A stretch of DNA of 64,000 nucleotides from the NCBI RefSeq assembly GCF_009797935.1, contig NZ_VOLC01000005.1:186001-250000 (forward strand). Direction: 5' to 3'. A program made the translations under genes and the position numbers. Each line of letters starts with the position of its first letter. Position 1 is the stretch's first letter. The DNA comes from Lunatibacter salilacus. Lineage in GTDB: Bacteria > Bacteroidota > Bacteroidia > Cytophagales > Cyclobacteriaceae. Below, piece after piece: positions 1 through 9,001 of this stretch. Below the pieces are notes generated by a model, which ran no database searches, was not told where the DNA came from, and saw only the letters and a program-made list of their open reading frames with translations.

Positions 1-361
1 AGTGTCCGGCGTTCATGATAGCCCTACAATGCTTTCTTAAAATGCCGTGGAAATCCGCACGGTGAATGCAAATTGCAGGAAGCACATACTTCGGCTGGGC
101 TTTGCTTAATACCTTTCCTGATGAGGATTTCAAATAGGCCTGTGTCAATAATCCTCCGGCAGCCACCAATTCATCCATCAAACCCAACTCCCTAAAAACG
201 AACATGGCGTTCGGGAAAACGCTGATGGCGGCACCCAATTCTCCAAACTCCGGATTTTTCTCAAAAACATGGCATTCAAACCCACTCTCCTCCATGCACA
301 GGGCGAAAGTAAGTCCGGCAATTCCTCCGCCGATGACGGCAATTTTTTTATTCTTCTCCAT
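1..361 (-). CDS. FAD-dependent monooxygenase, N-terminal part (runs off window)
   Basis: Only the first ~120 codons lie inside the window; the gene continues past the left edge. The N-terminus has the Rossmann dinucleotide motif GGGIAG at residues 11-16 after a hydrophobic beta strand, and an acidic residue ending the second strand (VFEK, about residue 35). It then has the conserved 'GAAISVFPNA' type segment of PHBH/UbiH-class flavoprotein monooxygenases. These enzymes use NAD(P)H and O2 to hydroxylate a small substrate, which cannot be guessed here because the C-terminal substrate region is missing. The ATG at 361 fits the start of the first beta strand. Confidence is high for the family and low for the substrate. 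Confidence 0.8.
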   Translation of the reverse strand, partial: MEKNKKIAVIGGGIAGLTFALCMEESGFECHVFEKNPEFGELGAAISVFPNAMFVFRELGLMDELVAAGGLLTQAYLKSSSGKVLSKAQPKYVLPAICIHRADFHGILRKHCRAIMNAGH

Positions 362-474
362 GAAGTTCTCGGTTTATGTTTGCAAACAATACGGCATGCT
401 GTTGCTCAAATAGCTTATTCATATACCTGAGAATAGGCAAAACGGACCAAATATGGATCTGCTCCTCTATTTTC

Positions 475-559
475 GGTTTATAGGTCTATTGGTTTATAGG
501 TTTATAGCCCAACCCCATTTAACCCAACAACCTATAGACCCATCAACCTAACAACCCAA
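475..559. repeat. short degenerate repeats and inverted repeat between genes
   Basis: The gap between the monooxygenase and the acetyltransferase holds about three copies of an 8-base unit close to GGTTTATA, then a C/A-rich mirror segment. GGTCTAT (483-489) can pair with ATAGACC (534-540). The arms are too far apart for a good terminator. It resembles the short AT-rich repeats scattered in Cytophagales intergenic DNA. No function can be assigned. Confidence 0.35.
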
Positions 560-1012
560 TCTCTTTTCAAAGCACAAACTATTTCCCACCCCTTCATACT
601 GTCCATAGTTTGGTATTCGGACATAGCCTGCTTTGGTATAGAGGGCAACAGCTTCAATCTGACGGGCGCCAGTTTCAAGGACACACTTGGCATATTCTAA
701 TTCATAGGCCCAGGTTTCCAATTCTTTCAAAACGTCCAAAGCAATTCCCTGTCCCCTTTTTCTGGGTAAAACAAACATGCGTTTGACTTCCATGGCGGCT
801 GGCGAAAACTCCTTTATGGCTCCACAACCTACAGCCTCATCATCCATGTAGGCAACAACCACATGGCGAATCTGATCTGTTTTGTTATATTGATCATAAA
901 ATGCATGATCATCTCCATCGGTAACCGCTAGGTAATCATCCAACTGCTGTACAAGTCGCTTGAATTCGGAATGATCGGAATCAGTTCGTAAAAGGTTGAT
1001 CGTGGTCCCCAT
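548..1012 (-). CDS. GNAT family N-acetyltransferase
   Basis: This 154-residue protein has a single GNAT fold. The acetyl-CoA pyrophosphate-binding loop (RKRGQGIA, about residues 84-91) follows a strand with 'VKRMFVLP', and the C-terminal half has 'ALYTKAGYVRIPNYG', the usual alpha4-beta6-beta7 region. Family members acetylate amino groups of small molecules, peptides or antibiotics; the substrate is unknown. The stop codon of the MscS gene upstream lies 8 bases away on the same strand, so the two are probably co-transcribed. No signal peptide, so cytoplasmic. Confidence 0.85.
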   Translation of the reverse strand: MGTTINLLRTDSDHSEFKRLVQQLDDYLAVTDGDDHAFYDQYNKTDQIRHVVVAYMDDEAVGCGAIKEFSPAAMEVKRMFVLPRKRGQGIALDVLKELETWAYELEYAKCVLETGARQIEAVALYTKAGYVRIPNYGQYEGVGNSLCFEKRLGC

Positions 1013-1020
1013 AACTAAAT

Positions 1021-2694
1021 TTAATCACTGTAAGGCTCCTTTTCTATTTTCACCTGAAAACTAGGTACTTTATAATCTTTAGAAAGGTAAGATTCCGGTA
1101 TTGTAGTTCTATTTCCATCTCTCGCTGCCCTATAATGTGGGGAAAGGATTTCAATCCCCTTCTCAAAACAAACATCCTGTATATGTTGGTGCAAGTCAGA
1201 ATAAACTCTCGGCAAAAGGTTTGACTCTTTGGTATATGCGTTAATCTGATAAGAAACATAGAAATCTTCCAATCCAGTTTGTAACACAAAAGGTTGGGGT
1301 TCTTTTACTATTCGGTCTGTTCGCTGTGCGGCTTCTATAAGTACTGCATGCATCTCTTTCCAGGGCACATCATATCCGATAGTGACCGTGGTATGGATGA
1401 TAAGCCCCTCATCCCTGTTGGCAAAAGTGCTGTAATTTGTAGTATTCCCACTCAAAACGGACGAATTAGGGATGGTGATTTCCTCGTTTTTCGTGGTGCG
1501 AATTCGGGTCACAAGTAGTGTTTTTTCCAACACGTCGCCGGTAATATCACCAATTTTGATCCTATCACCAATTCTGAAAGGACGCATATAGGTAATAACC
1601 AATCCCGCTACCATATTGGCAATGGCTGAGGATGAGCCCAAGGAGAACAGTACACCAATAAAAACAGAAACCCCTTTGAAAATATTGGAATCCGAACCTG
1701 GTAGATAAGGGAATATTAAAACAAACATAAACGCATACAATAAAAACCGGACAATGCTATATGTCGGCATGGCCCAGTCCGCATGAAAGCCAGAAATGTG
1801 CAGTTTCCCTTCATCTATTTCTGAAAAGATATATTTCACAAAGCGGATAAAATACCCCATCACAAACACTATGACTATAATGGTAATCAGATTGGGCAGG
1901 TATTCCCAAAGTGATAGAAAAATAGATGTGAAGGGAGACCAAACCAAATAAAACAAACGGTCCGCCCAGCCTCTTGTAAAAGGAAAAATGGAAAAGACGA
2001 TAGAAAGTGCAAAATATACTAGTAGTACAAAAAGAAAGATGCGCAACACCCTTAAAAACACTAGAATGATCTGCATCTCTTGCTGTGCAGTCAAGAATGT
2101 GTATTCTTTATATGCCAGGTTCTTAAGCCATTTGTCCCTGTCGGTTTCCAAATAAAGATGGATTCTTTTAAAACCTTTTTTCAACAGCCAAAAGAGCAGG
2201 TATGCAATTCCCAACACAACCAGTACCAATACAGACTGAATCAGAATGCGGGTTAATTGTTGGTCCTCTTTCGCCAACATGAGTGAGGATGCTATATGGC
2301 TCTTGATATCATTTGCAAGGGTCCAAATTTCTTTTTGATTCAGTAAAGCATCAGTGGGAGATACATTTGTGACAATTAATCCCCGATAGATGATATCGTA
2401 GGTGTTTTCATAAGGAACTACCTGAAGAGAGTCTTCCACAAAATCCTCACCCTCCTCAACAATACGCTGTATCCTGTCGCTAATAGTCGTTGCCCGCTCC
2501 AGAGGGCTTGCTGATCCCAGCCTGGAATAAACGTAGAAAATGGTATCTCCCAAAACACCTATTACCGGAAATCCAATAGGGGATTTTGGCTGTTGATGGG
2601 TGGAATCATTTTGTCCAAACAGTGAGGTATCAGGCAGGAGGAATACAAACCAAATAATAACCCAGAAACCCTTTTTAATTGCAAAAGTATCCAT
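1021..2694 (-). CDS. MscS-family mechanosensitive ion channel with N-terminal extension
   Basis: A 557-residue membrane protein. An N-terminal signal or first membrane helix (about residues 8-27) is followed by a periplasmic stretch of ~120 residues, then about five membrane helices. The MscS pore and beta domain follow: 'SSAIANMVAGLVITYMRPF' is the pore-lining TM3 and 'RIGDRIKIGDITGDVLE' starts the beta domain. The C-terminal domain runs to the end. It is longer than E. coli MscS (286 aa) because of the N-terminal part. It should open under membrane tension and release solutes during hypo-osmotic shock. An in-frame ATG 24 bases upstream (2718) is possible; Met at 2694 gives the cleaner signal sequence. 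Upstream partner of the acetyltransferase. Confidence 0.88.
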   Translation of the reverse strand: MDTFAIKKGFWVIIWFVFLLPDTSLFGQNDSTHQQPKSPIGFPVIGVLGDTIFYVYSRLGSASPLERATTISDRIQRIVEEGEDFVEDSLQVVPYENTYDIIYRGLIVTNVSPTDALLNQKEIWTLANDIKSHIASSLMLAKEDQQLTRILIQSVLVLVVLGIAYLLFWLLKKGFKRIHLYLETDRDKWLKNLAYKEYTFLTAQQEMQIILVFLRVLRIFLFVLLVYFALSIVFSIFPFTRGWADRLFYLVWSPFTSIFLSLWEYLPNLITIIVIVFVMGYFIRFVKYIFSEIDEGKLHISGFHADWAMPTYSIVRFLLYAFMFVLIFPYLPGSDSNIFKGVSVFIGVLFSLGSSSAIANMVAGLVITYMRPFRIGDRIKIGDITGDVLEKTLLVTRIRTTKNEEITIPNSSVLSGNTTNYSTFANRDEGLIIHTTVTIGYDVPWKEMHAVLIEAAQRTDRIVKEPQPFVLQTGLEDFYVSYQINAYTKESNLLPRVYSDLHQHIQDVCFEKGIEILSPHYRAARDGNRTTIPESYLSKDYKVPSFQVKIEKEPYSD

Positions 2695-2958
2695 GGCGAA
2701 AAGTACAAATAAAAACACATGTTTTCTGGCATGACCAAAGAATATTTCAACTTCTTAAGGAAGTGAAACAAACAGCCGAGAGGTCGTTGCTATTCTTGGC
2801 TGATTCAGCTCGCAGTTCATTTTCATTTCTCCAGTTTTATGAAGCTTTATCAATTGTTTTTCATAGATTAAATTCTTTAACGATCTTGGGCCTTAGATAG
2901 TCCAAATCCTGTTATTTAAGGTACTATATAGAATTTAAATTCCATACCTACGAGCACA

Positions 2959-4275
2959 ATGAGGATAGTTTATCGAGTACTTTCCATAATTCTTATAACT
3001 ATCAAATGGCTTTCAATTATAATTGTTGTTTTGATTTTGCTTTTATTCGTTGGTCCTTTTTGGAAGAAATGGGTTGTTTACCCCCGAATGGAAAGGGAAG
3101 TTCAGGCACTGAAAGAACTTTATCAACAGCCCGAGAAAAAAATCCCACTGCCAAGCTTTCAGGGAGCTCTACATGCACATACTTATTGGTCCCACGACAG
3201 CAGGGCGGTACTGGAGGAGATAGTGCCTGCAGCCAAGGCAGCGAAGATTGAATTCATTTTTTTGTCTGACCACAAAAGGGACAATATGGATACATTTCCC
3301 CGGTCCTATCACGGCATGTACGAGGGGATATTGTTCGAGGCAGGTACAGAATCCAACAACTTGATGGTAACTCCGCTCAAAGACACCGTCTTGGACTGGA
3401 ACCTTGGTCAAGACCAGGTAATTCAGCAGGTAGTTGAAGAAGATGGAATGGTCTTATACGTGCATACAGAAGTGTCTCATGACTGGGGTAACCCACACTA
3501 TCAGGGAATGGAAATATACAATATCCACACCGACTTCAAAGATGAAGGAGGAAGGCTTTTCGGGTTTGTTCTAAATAGTATGGTCAATGCCGGAAAATAC
3601 AGGCATTGGGCATATAGAGAGATATTTGATGAGCAGATCGAAATCCATGCACTCTGGGATTCTCTCAACCAACACCGTAAAATTATCGGCTATGGTGCTC
3701 CCGATGTACACAATAATCAGAGTATACGGGCCCGTTTCCAAGAAGACGGCAGAGTAGAATGGGTAGGTTCCAACGCCAAAACCATAAGCATACGCCAACC
3801 TGGGTGGATTGAAAAATTGTTACTTGAAGAAGCTGATGAGGCCGGTTGGGTATATAAAGCTGAATTGGACACTTACTTTCATTCACTCCACTACGTGCAG
3901 ACGCATATTTTTGCCGACAGCCTTGACAGCCGCTCTCTGAAAGACCACTTAGTTCAGGGACACGCTTTTGTTTCCTTTGAAAACCTGTTGGAAGCAAAAG
4001 GTTTTGAATACGCCGCTTATGGGAAAGACGGGGAACTTATCGGGATAATGGGAGATGAAATTCCTCTCCGGGAGATTCAGCAATTAAAAGTATCCTCCCC
4101 CTATCCTGTACAGTTCGATCTAATTAAAGACGGAGACTTAATCCTTAGCACGGAAAGTAAATACCATTTCGAATATACACCTATTGGACATGGTAACTAT
4201 AGAATCACAGCCAGAATTCCTCTTAATGGAGAATGGGTTCCATGGATCTATACCAACCCAATCTATATCCGTTGA
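2959..4275 (+). CDS. membrane-anchored PHP-domain phosphoesterase-like protein
   Basis: A 438-residue protein with one strong N-terminal membrane helix (about residues 7-33) and a large, probably periplasmic, domain. The domain opens with the metal-binding signature HAHTYWSHDS (about residues 72-81, HxH), followed by SDHK and a GTE segment; later His/Asp positions ('YVHTEVSH', 'GYGAPDVH') fit a PHP metallohydrolase. PHP domains hydrolyse phosphoesters with two or three metal ions. The last ~90 residues look like a beta-rich domain seen in related outer proteins. The substrate is unknown. It is transcribed away from the MscS gene and stands alone. Confidence 0.8.
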   Translation: MRIVYRVLSIILITIKWLSIIIVVLILLLFVGPFWKKWVVYPRMEREVQALKELYQQPEKKIPLPSFQGALHAHTYWSHDSRAVLEEIVPAAKAAKIEFIFLSDHKRDNMDTFPRSYHGMYEGILFEAGTESNNLMVTPLKDTVLDWNLGQDQVIQQVVEEDGMVLYVHTEVSHDWGNPHYQGMEIYNIHTDFKDEGGRLFGFVLNSMVNAGKYRHWAYREIFDEQIEIHALWDSLNQHRKIIGYGAPDVHNNQSIRARFQEDGRVEWVGSNAKTISIRQPGWIEKLLLEEADEAGWVYKAELDTYFHSLHYVQTHIFADSLDSRSLKDHLVQGHAFVSFENLLEAKGFEYAAYGKDGELIGIMGDEIPLREIQQLKVSSPYPVQFDLIKDGDLILSTESKYHFEYTPIGHGNYRITARIPLNGEWVPWIYTNPIYIR

Positions 4276-4527
4276 TAGACATTACTTATTTGTCCACTAG
4301 GTTTCTCATGGAGACTGACAAATCGACCTAAGTAAATAGCCTGAATTGGATTTCAAACTTTATCCTTGACAAAAACTAGTATCAATTCCTCAGAAACTGC
4401 TCAAAATTGGCGGAAACATCCTTATCTTTTTAAAAATCCCAATTTATTTTCGTTAAAAGTATAAGTAAAGATAAGTATTGCCGTAATTCGAATAATATTT
4501 TTATAAAAATAATATAACTTGAGACCA

Positions 4528-5661
4528 ATGGAATCAACTAATAATTCGGAAATAACTAATCCCGGTTTTCTGTCGGAGGGAATAGCCAGCACAAATTTTT
4601 CTGATGTATTCACGTTTCGGCGGGGTACTTACCTAAATGAATTCTATCTCTACTTGACAAAGCTTCAAAAAATCCCCAACTGCATTGAGGAAGAGAATAT
4701 TAGGGTGAAAAAGGCCCATGAATGGTTTAAAGAAACCTACAAAGACCAAATTCAAGATTTCAATTTCAATAAAAGACGGGATAACCATAAAAAGAATTCG
4801 GTTTTCGAAGATGTATTTTACTTCCTATGGGACGATTTGATCGTAAACTTTGACTTCGAAAGCGGATCGGTTCGTCTTCTATTTAAAGACACTACAGACG
4901 CCAAGGTGAATGAGTTGGTGAATGAGCTCAGCCAGTTCCGGAAAAAGACCAAAAGTGCTTCATATATCTACTTGCTCCTGCAGACAGTGGACGGGATAGA
5001 TACAAGAAGTATGAAGCTTATAAAACCCAAACTGAATATTGAGGACAATTACAATGATGATTTTTTGGAGATCCATGAAATCATATTGAAGCGATTATTG
5101 AAAAAGAATGACAAGGGCATAGTCCTTCTGCACGGCAAGCCGGGGACAGGAAAAACCTCCTATATTCGCTATCTTATCGGGAAAGTCAAAAAACGCGTGA
5201 TTTTCCTCCCTCCCAATATGGCACCCATGATAACAAATCCGGAGTTGTTATCCTTACTGGTAAGTTATCAAAATTCCATTTTTGTCATCGAAGATGCGGA
5301 AAACATTGTCGTAAACAGGGATCAGGATGGAAGTTCGCCTGTATCTTCGATATTAAACATCTCAGATGGACTCCTTTCAGATTGCCTAAATATTCAGGTC
5401 ATATGCTCCTTTAACACAGATCTGTCCAAAATAGACCCCGCCCTTACCCGAAAAGGACGGCTGATCGCCACCTACGAATTTAAGGAATTGGCAACAGAAA
5501 AAGCCCGCCACTTATCGGAAAAACTAGGATTTCAAACTCCAATAGACTCCCCCATGATACTTGGGGCTATCTATAATCAAGATGAAAAAGATTTCGAGCC
5601 TCAAGACAATAAAAAAAGTATCGGTTTTAGCGGAATATTCGATTCTAAAAAAAATAATTGA
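4528..5661 (+). CDS. AAA-family ATPase, BCS1-like, with novel N-terminal domain
   Basis: A 377-residue cytoplasmic protein counted from the ATG at 4528; a TTG 9 bases upstream is less likely. The C-terminal half is a classic AAA module: Walker A GKPGTGKT at about residues 203-210, Walker B IFVIED at about 252-257, a sensor-1 Asn in 'CSFNTD' (about 296) and an arginine-finger-like 'ALTRKGR' (about 305-311), resembling BCS1/CDC48-type ATPases. The first ~185 residues match no family I recognise. The C-terminus ends in a polar tail with 'IGFSGIF'. It probably unfolds or remodels a protein. It stands alone, with no obvious protease or phage partner next to it. Confidence 0.75.
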   Translation: MESTNNSEITNPGFLSEGIASTNFSDVFTFRRGTYLNEFYLYLTKLQKIPNCIEEENIRVKKAHEWFKETYKDQIQDFNFNKRRDNHKKNSVFEDVFYFLWDDLIVNFDFESGSVRLLFKDTTDAKVNELVNELSQFRKKTKSASYIYLLLQTVDGIDTRSMKLIKPKLNIEDNYNDDFLEIHEIILKRLLKKNDKGIVLLHGKPGTGKTSYIRYLIGKVKKRVIFLPPNMAPMITNPELLSLLVSYQNSIFVIEDAENIVVNRDQDGSSPVSSILNISDGLLSDCLNIQVICSFNTDLSKIDPALTRKGRLIATYEFKELATEKARHLSEKLGFQTPIDSPMILGAIYNQDEKDFEPQDNKKSIGFSGIFDSKKNN

Positions 5662-5721
5662 AGCAAAGCCTAATCTATTCCCCTATAAAAATGGGGGCTG
5701 TAGCCACCTCGAATTGATCAA

Positions 5722-6258
5722 ATGATACAAATTCATTCAGCGACCGTCGGTGATATACCTGTCATTCAGCGAATTGCCTATCACACATGGCCTGTGACTT
5801 TTGAGCACATTCTGAGCATGGAACAATTGACATATATGCTGGACATGATGTACAGCTCCGTGTCCTTGGCCCAGCAGATACAGCAAAAGGGACATGCTTT
5901 TTTGTTGGCTGGAATTGGAGAAAAGGATCCGATGGGGTTTGCTGCCTTTGAAATAAATTATCAAGGATTGTCAATCACTAAAGTCCATAAAATATATATA
6001 TTACCGGAAGCCCAGGGTAAGGGATTGGGGAAAAGTTTGTTTGAACGAATTTCCAAAGAAAGCATAGAAAAAGGAAATCTCCGACTATCCCTGAATGTCA
6101 ACCGGAACAATACAAAGGCAATGGAGTTTTACCAAAACAATGGCTTTGAGGTAGTGGGAGAAGAGGACATACAAATTGGCCAAGGGTATTTGATGGAGGA
6201 TTATATCCTTGAAAAAGATTTGACTGCAGATACCAAAGCAAACCCTGACTCAACGTGA
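5722..6258 (+). CDS. GNAT family N-acetyltransferase
   Basis: A 178-residue GNAT enzyme. The acetyl-CoA-binding signature is QGKGLG after the strand 'HKIYILPEA' (about residues 90-104). Downstream 'LNVNRNNTKAMEFYQNNGFEVVGEE' is the typical C-terminal core with the conserved FYxxxGF motif. It is cytoplasmic; similar proteins acetylate small amines, spermidine or ribosomal protein N-termini, and nothing here tells which. It lies 60 bases after the AAA ATPase on the same strand. Confidence 0.87.
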   Translation: MIQIHSATVGDIPVIQRIAYHTWPVTFEHILSMEQLTYMLDMMYSSVSLAQQIQQKGHAFLLAGIGEKDPMGFAAFEINYQGLSITKVHKIYILPEAQGKGLGKSLFERISKESIEKGNLRLSLNVNRNNTKAMEFYQNNGFEVVGEEDIQIGQGYLMEDYILEKDLTADTKANPDST

Positions 6259-6386
6259 GTTCCCTATACTTTTTTGGAGGATATCATGGGAAATTTAAAA
6301 AAAATGAAGGGTATATTACCGCCCATATGCACTTTTTAAACCAAATTATAGATCTTTTTACCCTCCAACAAACGATATTCAAGATC

Positions 6387-6506
6387 ATGACTATTATCAT
6401 TCTTTTATACACATCCATCATGGTACCTTTGACGTATATATATATGAAAGCAGATAAGAAAGAAGACATTGGAACAGGCCAGTTAGGCCGGGTGCATAAA
6501 ACCTAA
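6387..6506 (+). CDS. possible 39-aa single-pass membrane peptide
   Basis: A short open frame starting at ATG 6387 encodes one hydrophobic helix (about residues 2-20) and a lysine-rich hydrophilic tail. It lies between the acetyltransferase and a strong terminator about 58 bases downstream, so it would be on the same transcript. An upstream GTG (6255) overlapping the acetyltransferase stop would extend it to 83 residues. I recognise no family. The evidence is only position and hydropathy, so it may not be real. Confidence 0.3.
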   Translation: MTIIILLYTSIMVPLTYIYMKADKKEDIGTGQLGRVHKT

Positions 6507-6563
6507 AAGGTGATTGCATCAACAGTTTCCAAAATATTTAAAGTTGGTTAGGTTTGAAAAGGA

Positions 6564-6597
6564 AAGGCCCCGGTCAGTTGACCGGGGCTTTTTTTAG
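6564..6597 (+). terminator. rho-independent terminator
   Basis: A perfect 9-bp GC-rich stem, GCCCCGGTC paired with GACCGGGGC around an AGTT loop (6568-6589), is flanked by A residues and followed by a run of seven T. It would end transcription from the AAA ATPase/acetyltransferase unit and isolates the amidase remnant downstream. Confidence 0.9.
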
Positions 6598-6626
6598 TTG
6601 TGTTTTTGGATATTATTTCATCCTGA

Positions 6627-6974
6627 TTGGATCGTGATGCCACCATTTTTAGACTTATGCCTGAAACCGCATTAGGTAGGCATACCATAAGTCTTAACTA
6701 TATGGCAATAGGGGTAGAAAATATCGGAGGCCCCAAGGCGCACCTAACCAAAACACCGCTAAAGGCAAATACAGATCTCATTAAATGGCTGTCAAAAAAG
6801 CTTCCCATAGAATATGTTATTGGTCATCATGTTTATTAGACTTTCCAAAACTCACCTTTATGGAAGGAAACAGACCCAAATTATCTTTCCGAAAAAAATG
6901 AGTCAGGTCCGAAATTTATGAGAAAATTGCGAACCCTATTAGGTTCAGAAACCTATAAGTCCCTCCCATATTAA
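6627..6974 (+). pseudogene. N-acetylmuramoyl-L-alanine amidase (Amidase_2) remnant with in-frame TAG
   Basis: One reading frame over 116 codons encodes the C-terminal half of a type-2 amidase (peptidoglycan amide hydrolase). It has 'IGVENIGG', 'LIKWL' and 'YVIGHHVY', which match the core strand and zinc-site helix of that family. A TAG stop (6837-6839) follows directly. The same frame continues with 'FQNSPLWKETDPNYLSEK' and 'GPKFMRKLR', which is again amidase-like, up to TAA at 6974. The first part of the domain, including the first zinc His, is missing upstream, where a terminator sits instead. The gene is therefore both 5'-truncated and amber-interrupted. Confidence 0.75.
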
Positions 6975-6997
6975 TTATCCAGCAATGAATTTTTTAT

Positions 6998-8329
6998 TTA
7001 AAGTGCTCCTTCTCCCTTTTTAAGGTAAAAATAAGAAATGACGGCTGCGCCGGTATCAGCTAGCGGAAAAGCAAACCAAATTCCTTCTAACCCAAAGAAC
7101 ATCGGCATCAAAAACACCAGCGGAATTAAGAAGATCCCTTGTTTGCTCAATGCCAGTAGCAAGGCAGGCTTGGGCTTGCCAACAGCTTGGAAATAAGCAC
7201 TGCCTATCAGGCTAAACGCCAATAGGGGGGTGGCCAAAAATGATTTTCGCATTGCCGGAATACTAAGTGCTATCAATTCCTCATCGGTAGTGAACACCTG
7301 GACCAAAGGGGCCGTAAATGTGAAAATCAGTATAAATATTAATAATGCAATCAGTGTGGAATACTGTAGTGCCAGACGGATAGACCGATGCACACGATCC
7401 GTCAACCTTGCTCCATAATTAAACCCCACTACAGGAACAAATCCCTGAGTAATTCCCAAAACCGGAAAATTGGCAAACATCATTACCCGGCTTATTATTC
7501 CGTAGACAGATAGTCCCATTTCTCCACCATAGCTGAAGAGGACATTATTAAGCACAATCGACAGCACACTGACCGTTCCCTGTCTAGCCAGTGTCACTCC
7601 ACCTAAAACGGAAATTTCCTTGGCGATCTTGAGATTGGGCCGGATCCAGTCAGCTTTAATTTTCATGGTAGATTTTCCAAAAATGAAAAACCAAACTGTA
7701 TAAACGGCACTGGCTATATAGGAAATAGTAGTCGCCCATGCGGCACCTTCCAAGCCCATATCTAAGCCAACAATAAAAATGGGATCCAAAATAATGTTGG
7801 ACAAAGCAGGGACGATTAAGGTGTACATGGCCATCTTGGGATACCCTTCTGCCCGAATTACACTATTACTCATCATGGCCCAAGCCAAAAAGGGAACCCC
7901 ATATAAGATAATTTGAAAATACTCCTGAGCAGGTGCCAACACATCTCCCTTGCCTCCAAATACGGTGAGTATTTCTTCTTGAAACATAAGCCCGATGCCC
8001 ACAATGACCAAGGCAAGCGTAAGGGTCATGCCTATTTGGTTGCCAAAGGTCTGATGGGCTTTTTCAACATTTTTATCCCCAAAAGCCCTTGAAATGATCG
8101 ACGAACCTCCAACTCCAATAGACATGCCAATGCTGGAAATCAAAAATGTAATGGGAAGAACCACAGTAATGGCCGCTATACCCAGAGAACCTACAAACCT
8201 GCCTACAAAAATTGTATCTACTATCCCGTAAATGGACAGAACCAATATACCAATTGCCGCCGGAACAGCCTGCTGCATAAGCAATCTCCCCAAGGGATCT
8301 GTACCGAACTGTGAATTGTTGGCTTTCAT
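6998..8329 (-). CDS. MATE-family efflux transporter
   Basis: A 443-residue integral membrane protein with about 12 hydrophobic helices in two similar halves, as in MATE (NorM/DinF) drug/sodium antiporters. The N-terminal half has 'GIVDTIFVGRFVGSLGIAAI', typical of the first helices, and the second half repeats the pattern ('YGIISRVMMFANFPVLGITQGFVPVVGFNYGA'). It exports cationic organic compounds in exchange for Na+ or H+. The N-terminus begins directly before helix 1. It appears monocistronic. Confidence 0.9.
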   Translation of the reverse strand: MKANNSQFGTDPLGRLLMQQAVPAAIGILVLSIYGIVDTIFVGRFVGSLGIAAITVVLPITFLISSIGMSIGVGGSSIISRAFGDKNVEKAHQTFGNQIGMTLTLALVIVGIGLMFQEEILTVFGGKGDVLAPAQEYFQIILYGVPFLAWAMMSNSVIRAEGYPKMAMYTLIVPALSNIILDPIFIVGLDMGLEGAAWATTISYIASAVYTVWFFIFGKSTMKIKADWIRPNLKIAKEISVLGGVTLARQGTVSVLSIVLNNVLFSYGGEMGLSVYGIISRVMMFANFPVLGITQGFVPVVGFNYGARLTDRVHRSIRLALQYSTLIALLIFILIFTFTAPLVQVFTTDEELIALSIPAMRKSFLATPLLAFSLIGSAYFQAVGKPKPALLLALSKQGIFLIPLVFLMPMFFGLEGIWFAFPLADTGAAVISYFYLKKGEGAL

Positions 8330-8415
8330 ATGGTATCCCTCTATGGGAATAGCTGGTATTTTGGTTTACCTGCAAGCTACCAAATAAATTAGGTTCCCAA
8401 AATACAAATGGTAAT

Positions 8416-8490
8416 AGCGGCTGAAAAGACTTAGTAAATACTATTTTGATTTTCAGTTGCAGGTCTTTGAATAGTTTAAAAATCTGTCTC
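8416..8490 (-). repeat. second copy of the 3' end of the CBS/DUF294 gene
   Basis: About 72 bases here match the last codons of the CBS/DUF294 gene (8997-9069) with roughly ten substitutions and no gaps. In translation the copy reads 'RQIFKLFKDLQLKIKIVFTKSF', against 'RQIFKVIKDLQLKIKIEFTKSF' at the C-terminus of the intact protein. The copy is not attached to a gene. The two copies bracket about 500 bases holding the DUF6364 antitoxin gene. Confidence 0.8.
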
Positions 8491-8502
8491 ATGGTTATCC
8501 TT

Positions 8503-8769
8503 CTATACCCCAAAGAAATTCCAAAGGAGTATAAACAGGAAGTATTTGTAAGGAATACTTATTGTCTTTTGTATTTCTGCTGAGAAAATAATCAGCTTCT
8601 GAAGAAGCCTTTCCGCAGCCCTTTGGTGTTCCGTTTTTATCTCATTTGATCCCCCTTCTTCAAAAATCTCCTCAAACATCCGGGAAAGTGACATTCCTTT
8701 GCTTTTTGCCTTCCTTTTGGCGGCTTCGATGACGTTCTTTTTTATGGTCAGTGTCAATTTGGTTTTCAT
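8503..8769 (-). CDS. DUF6364-type antitoxin-like protein, orphan
   Basis: An 88-residue protein starting at ATG 8769. The first ~55 residues (MKTKLTLTIKKNVI..., 'AKRKAKSKGMSLSRMFEEIFEE') are the ribbon-helix-helix-like DNA-binding part of the DUF6364 antitoxin family. These proteins normally precede a PIN-domain RNase toxin in Bacteroidota. The last ~28 residues are hydrophobic and unlike the family, so the C-terminal toxin-binding part appears replaced or frameshifted. No PIN gene follows; instead a fragment of the neighbouring CBS gene does. It is probably a decaying toxin-antitoxin remnant. Confidence 0.6.
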   Translation of the reverse strand: MKTKLTLTIKKNVIEAAKRKAKSKGMSLSRMFEEIFEEGGSNEIKTEHQRAAERLLQKLIIFSAEIQKTISIPYKYFLFILLWNFFGV

Positions 8770-9001
8770 AGCTCTGGCATTTATATACGTATTGAAATAG
8801 ATTAGACAAAACGATAAGGCATTCAAAATAAAAAGAGCTTTCAAATTGCCAGAAACTACTCATAATAAGCTTTAATTGAAGTAGTTTTTGGGTGAGGATA
8901 CGTTGCATTCCAATTACAAGCTGGTTGTTATATTAGGGTGTAGTTACATACTAAACCCAGTCGTAGCCGAAAGCTTCATTACATACAGAGGGGATCAGCG
9001 A

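Noticed and set aside
8073-8513. 146-codon minus-strand frame overlapping the start of the MATE gene.
   Set aside because: It runs from the duplicated CBS gene end into the MATE coding region in another frame; beyond the duplicated part there is no protein similarity.
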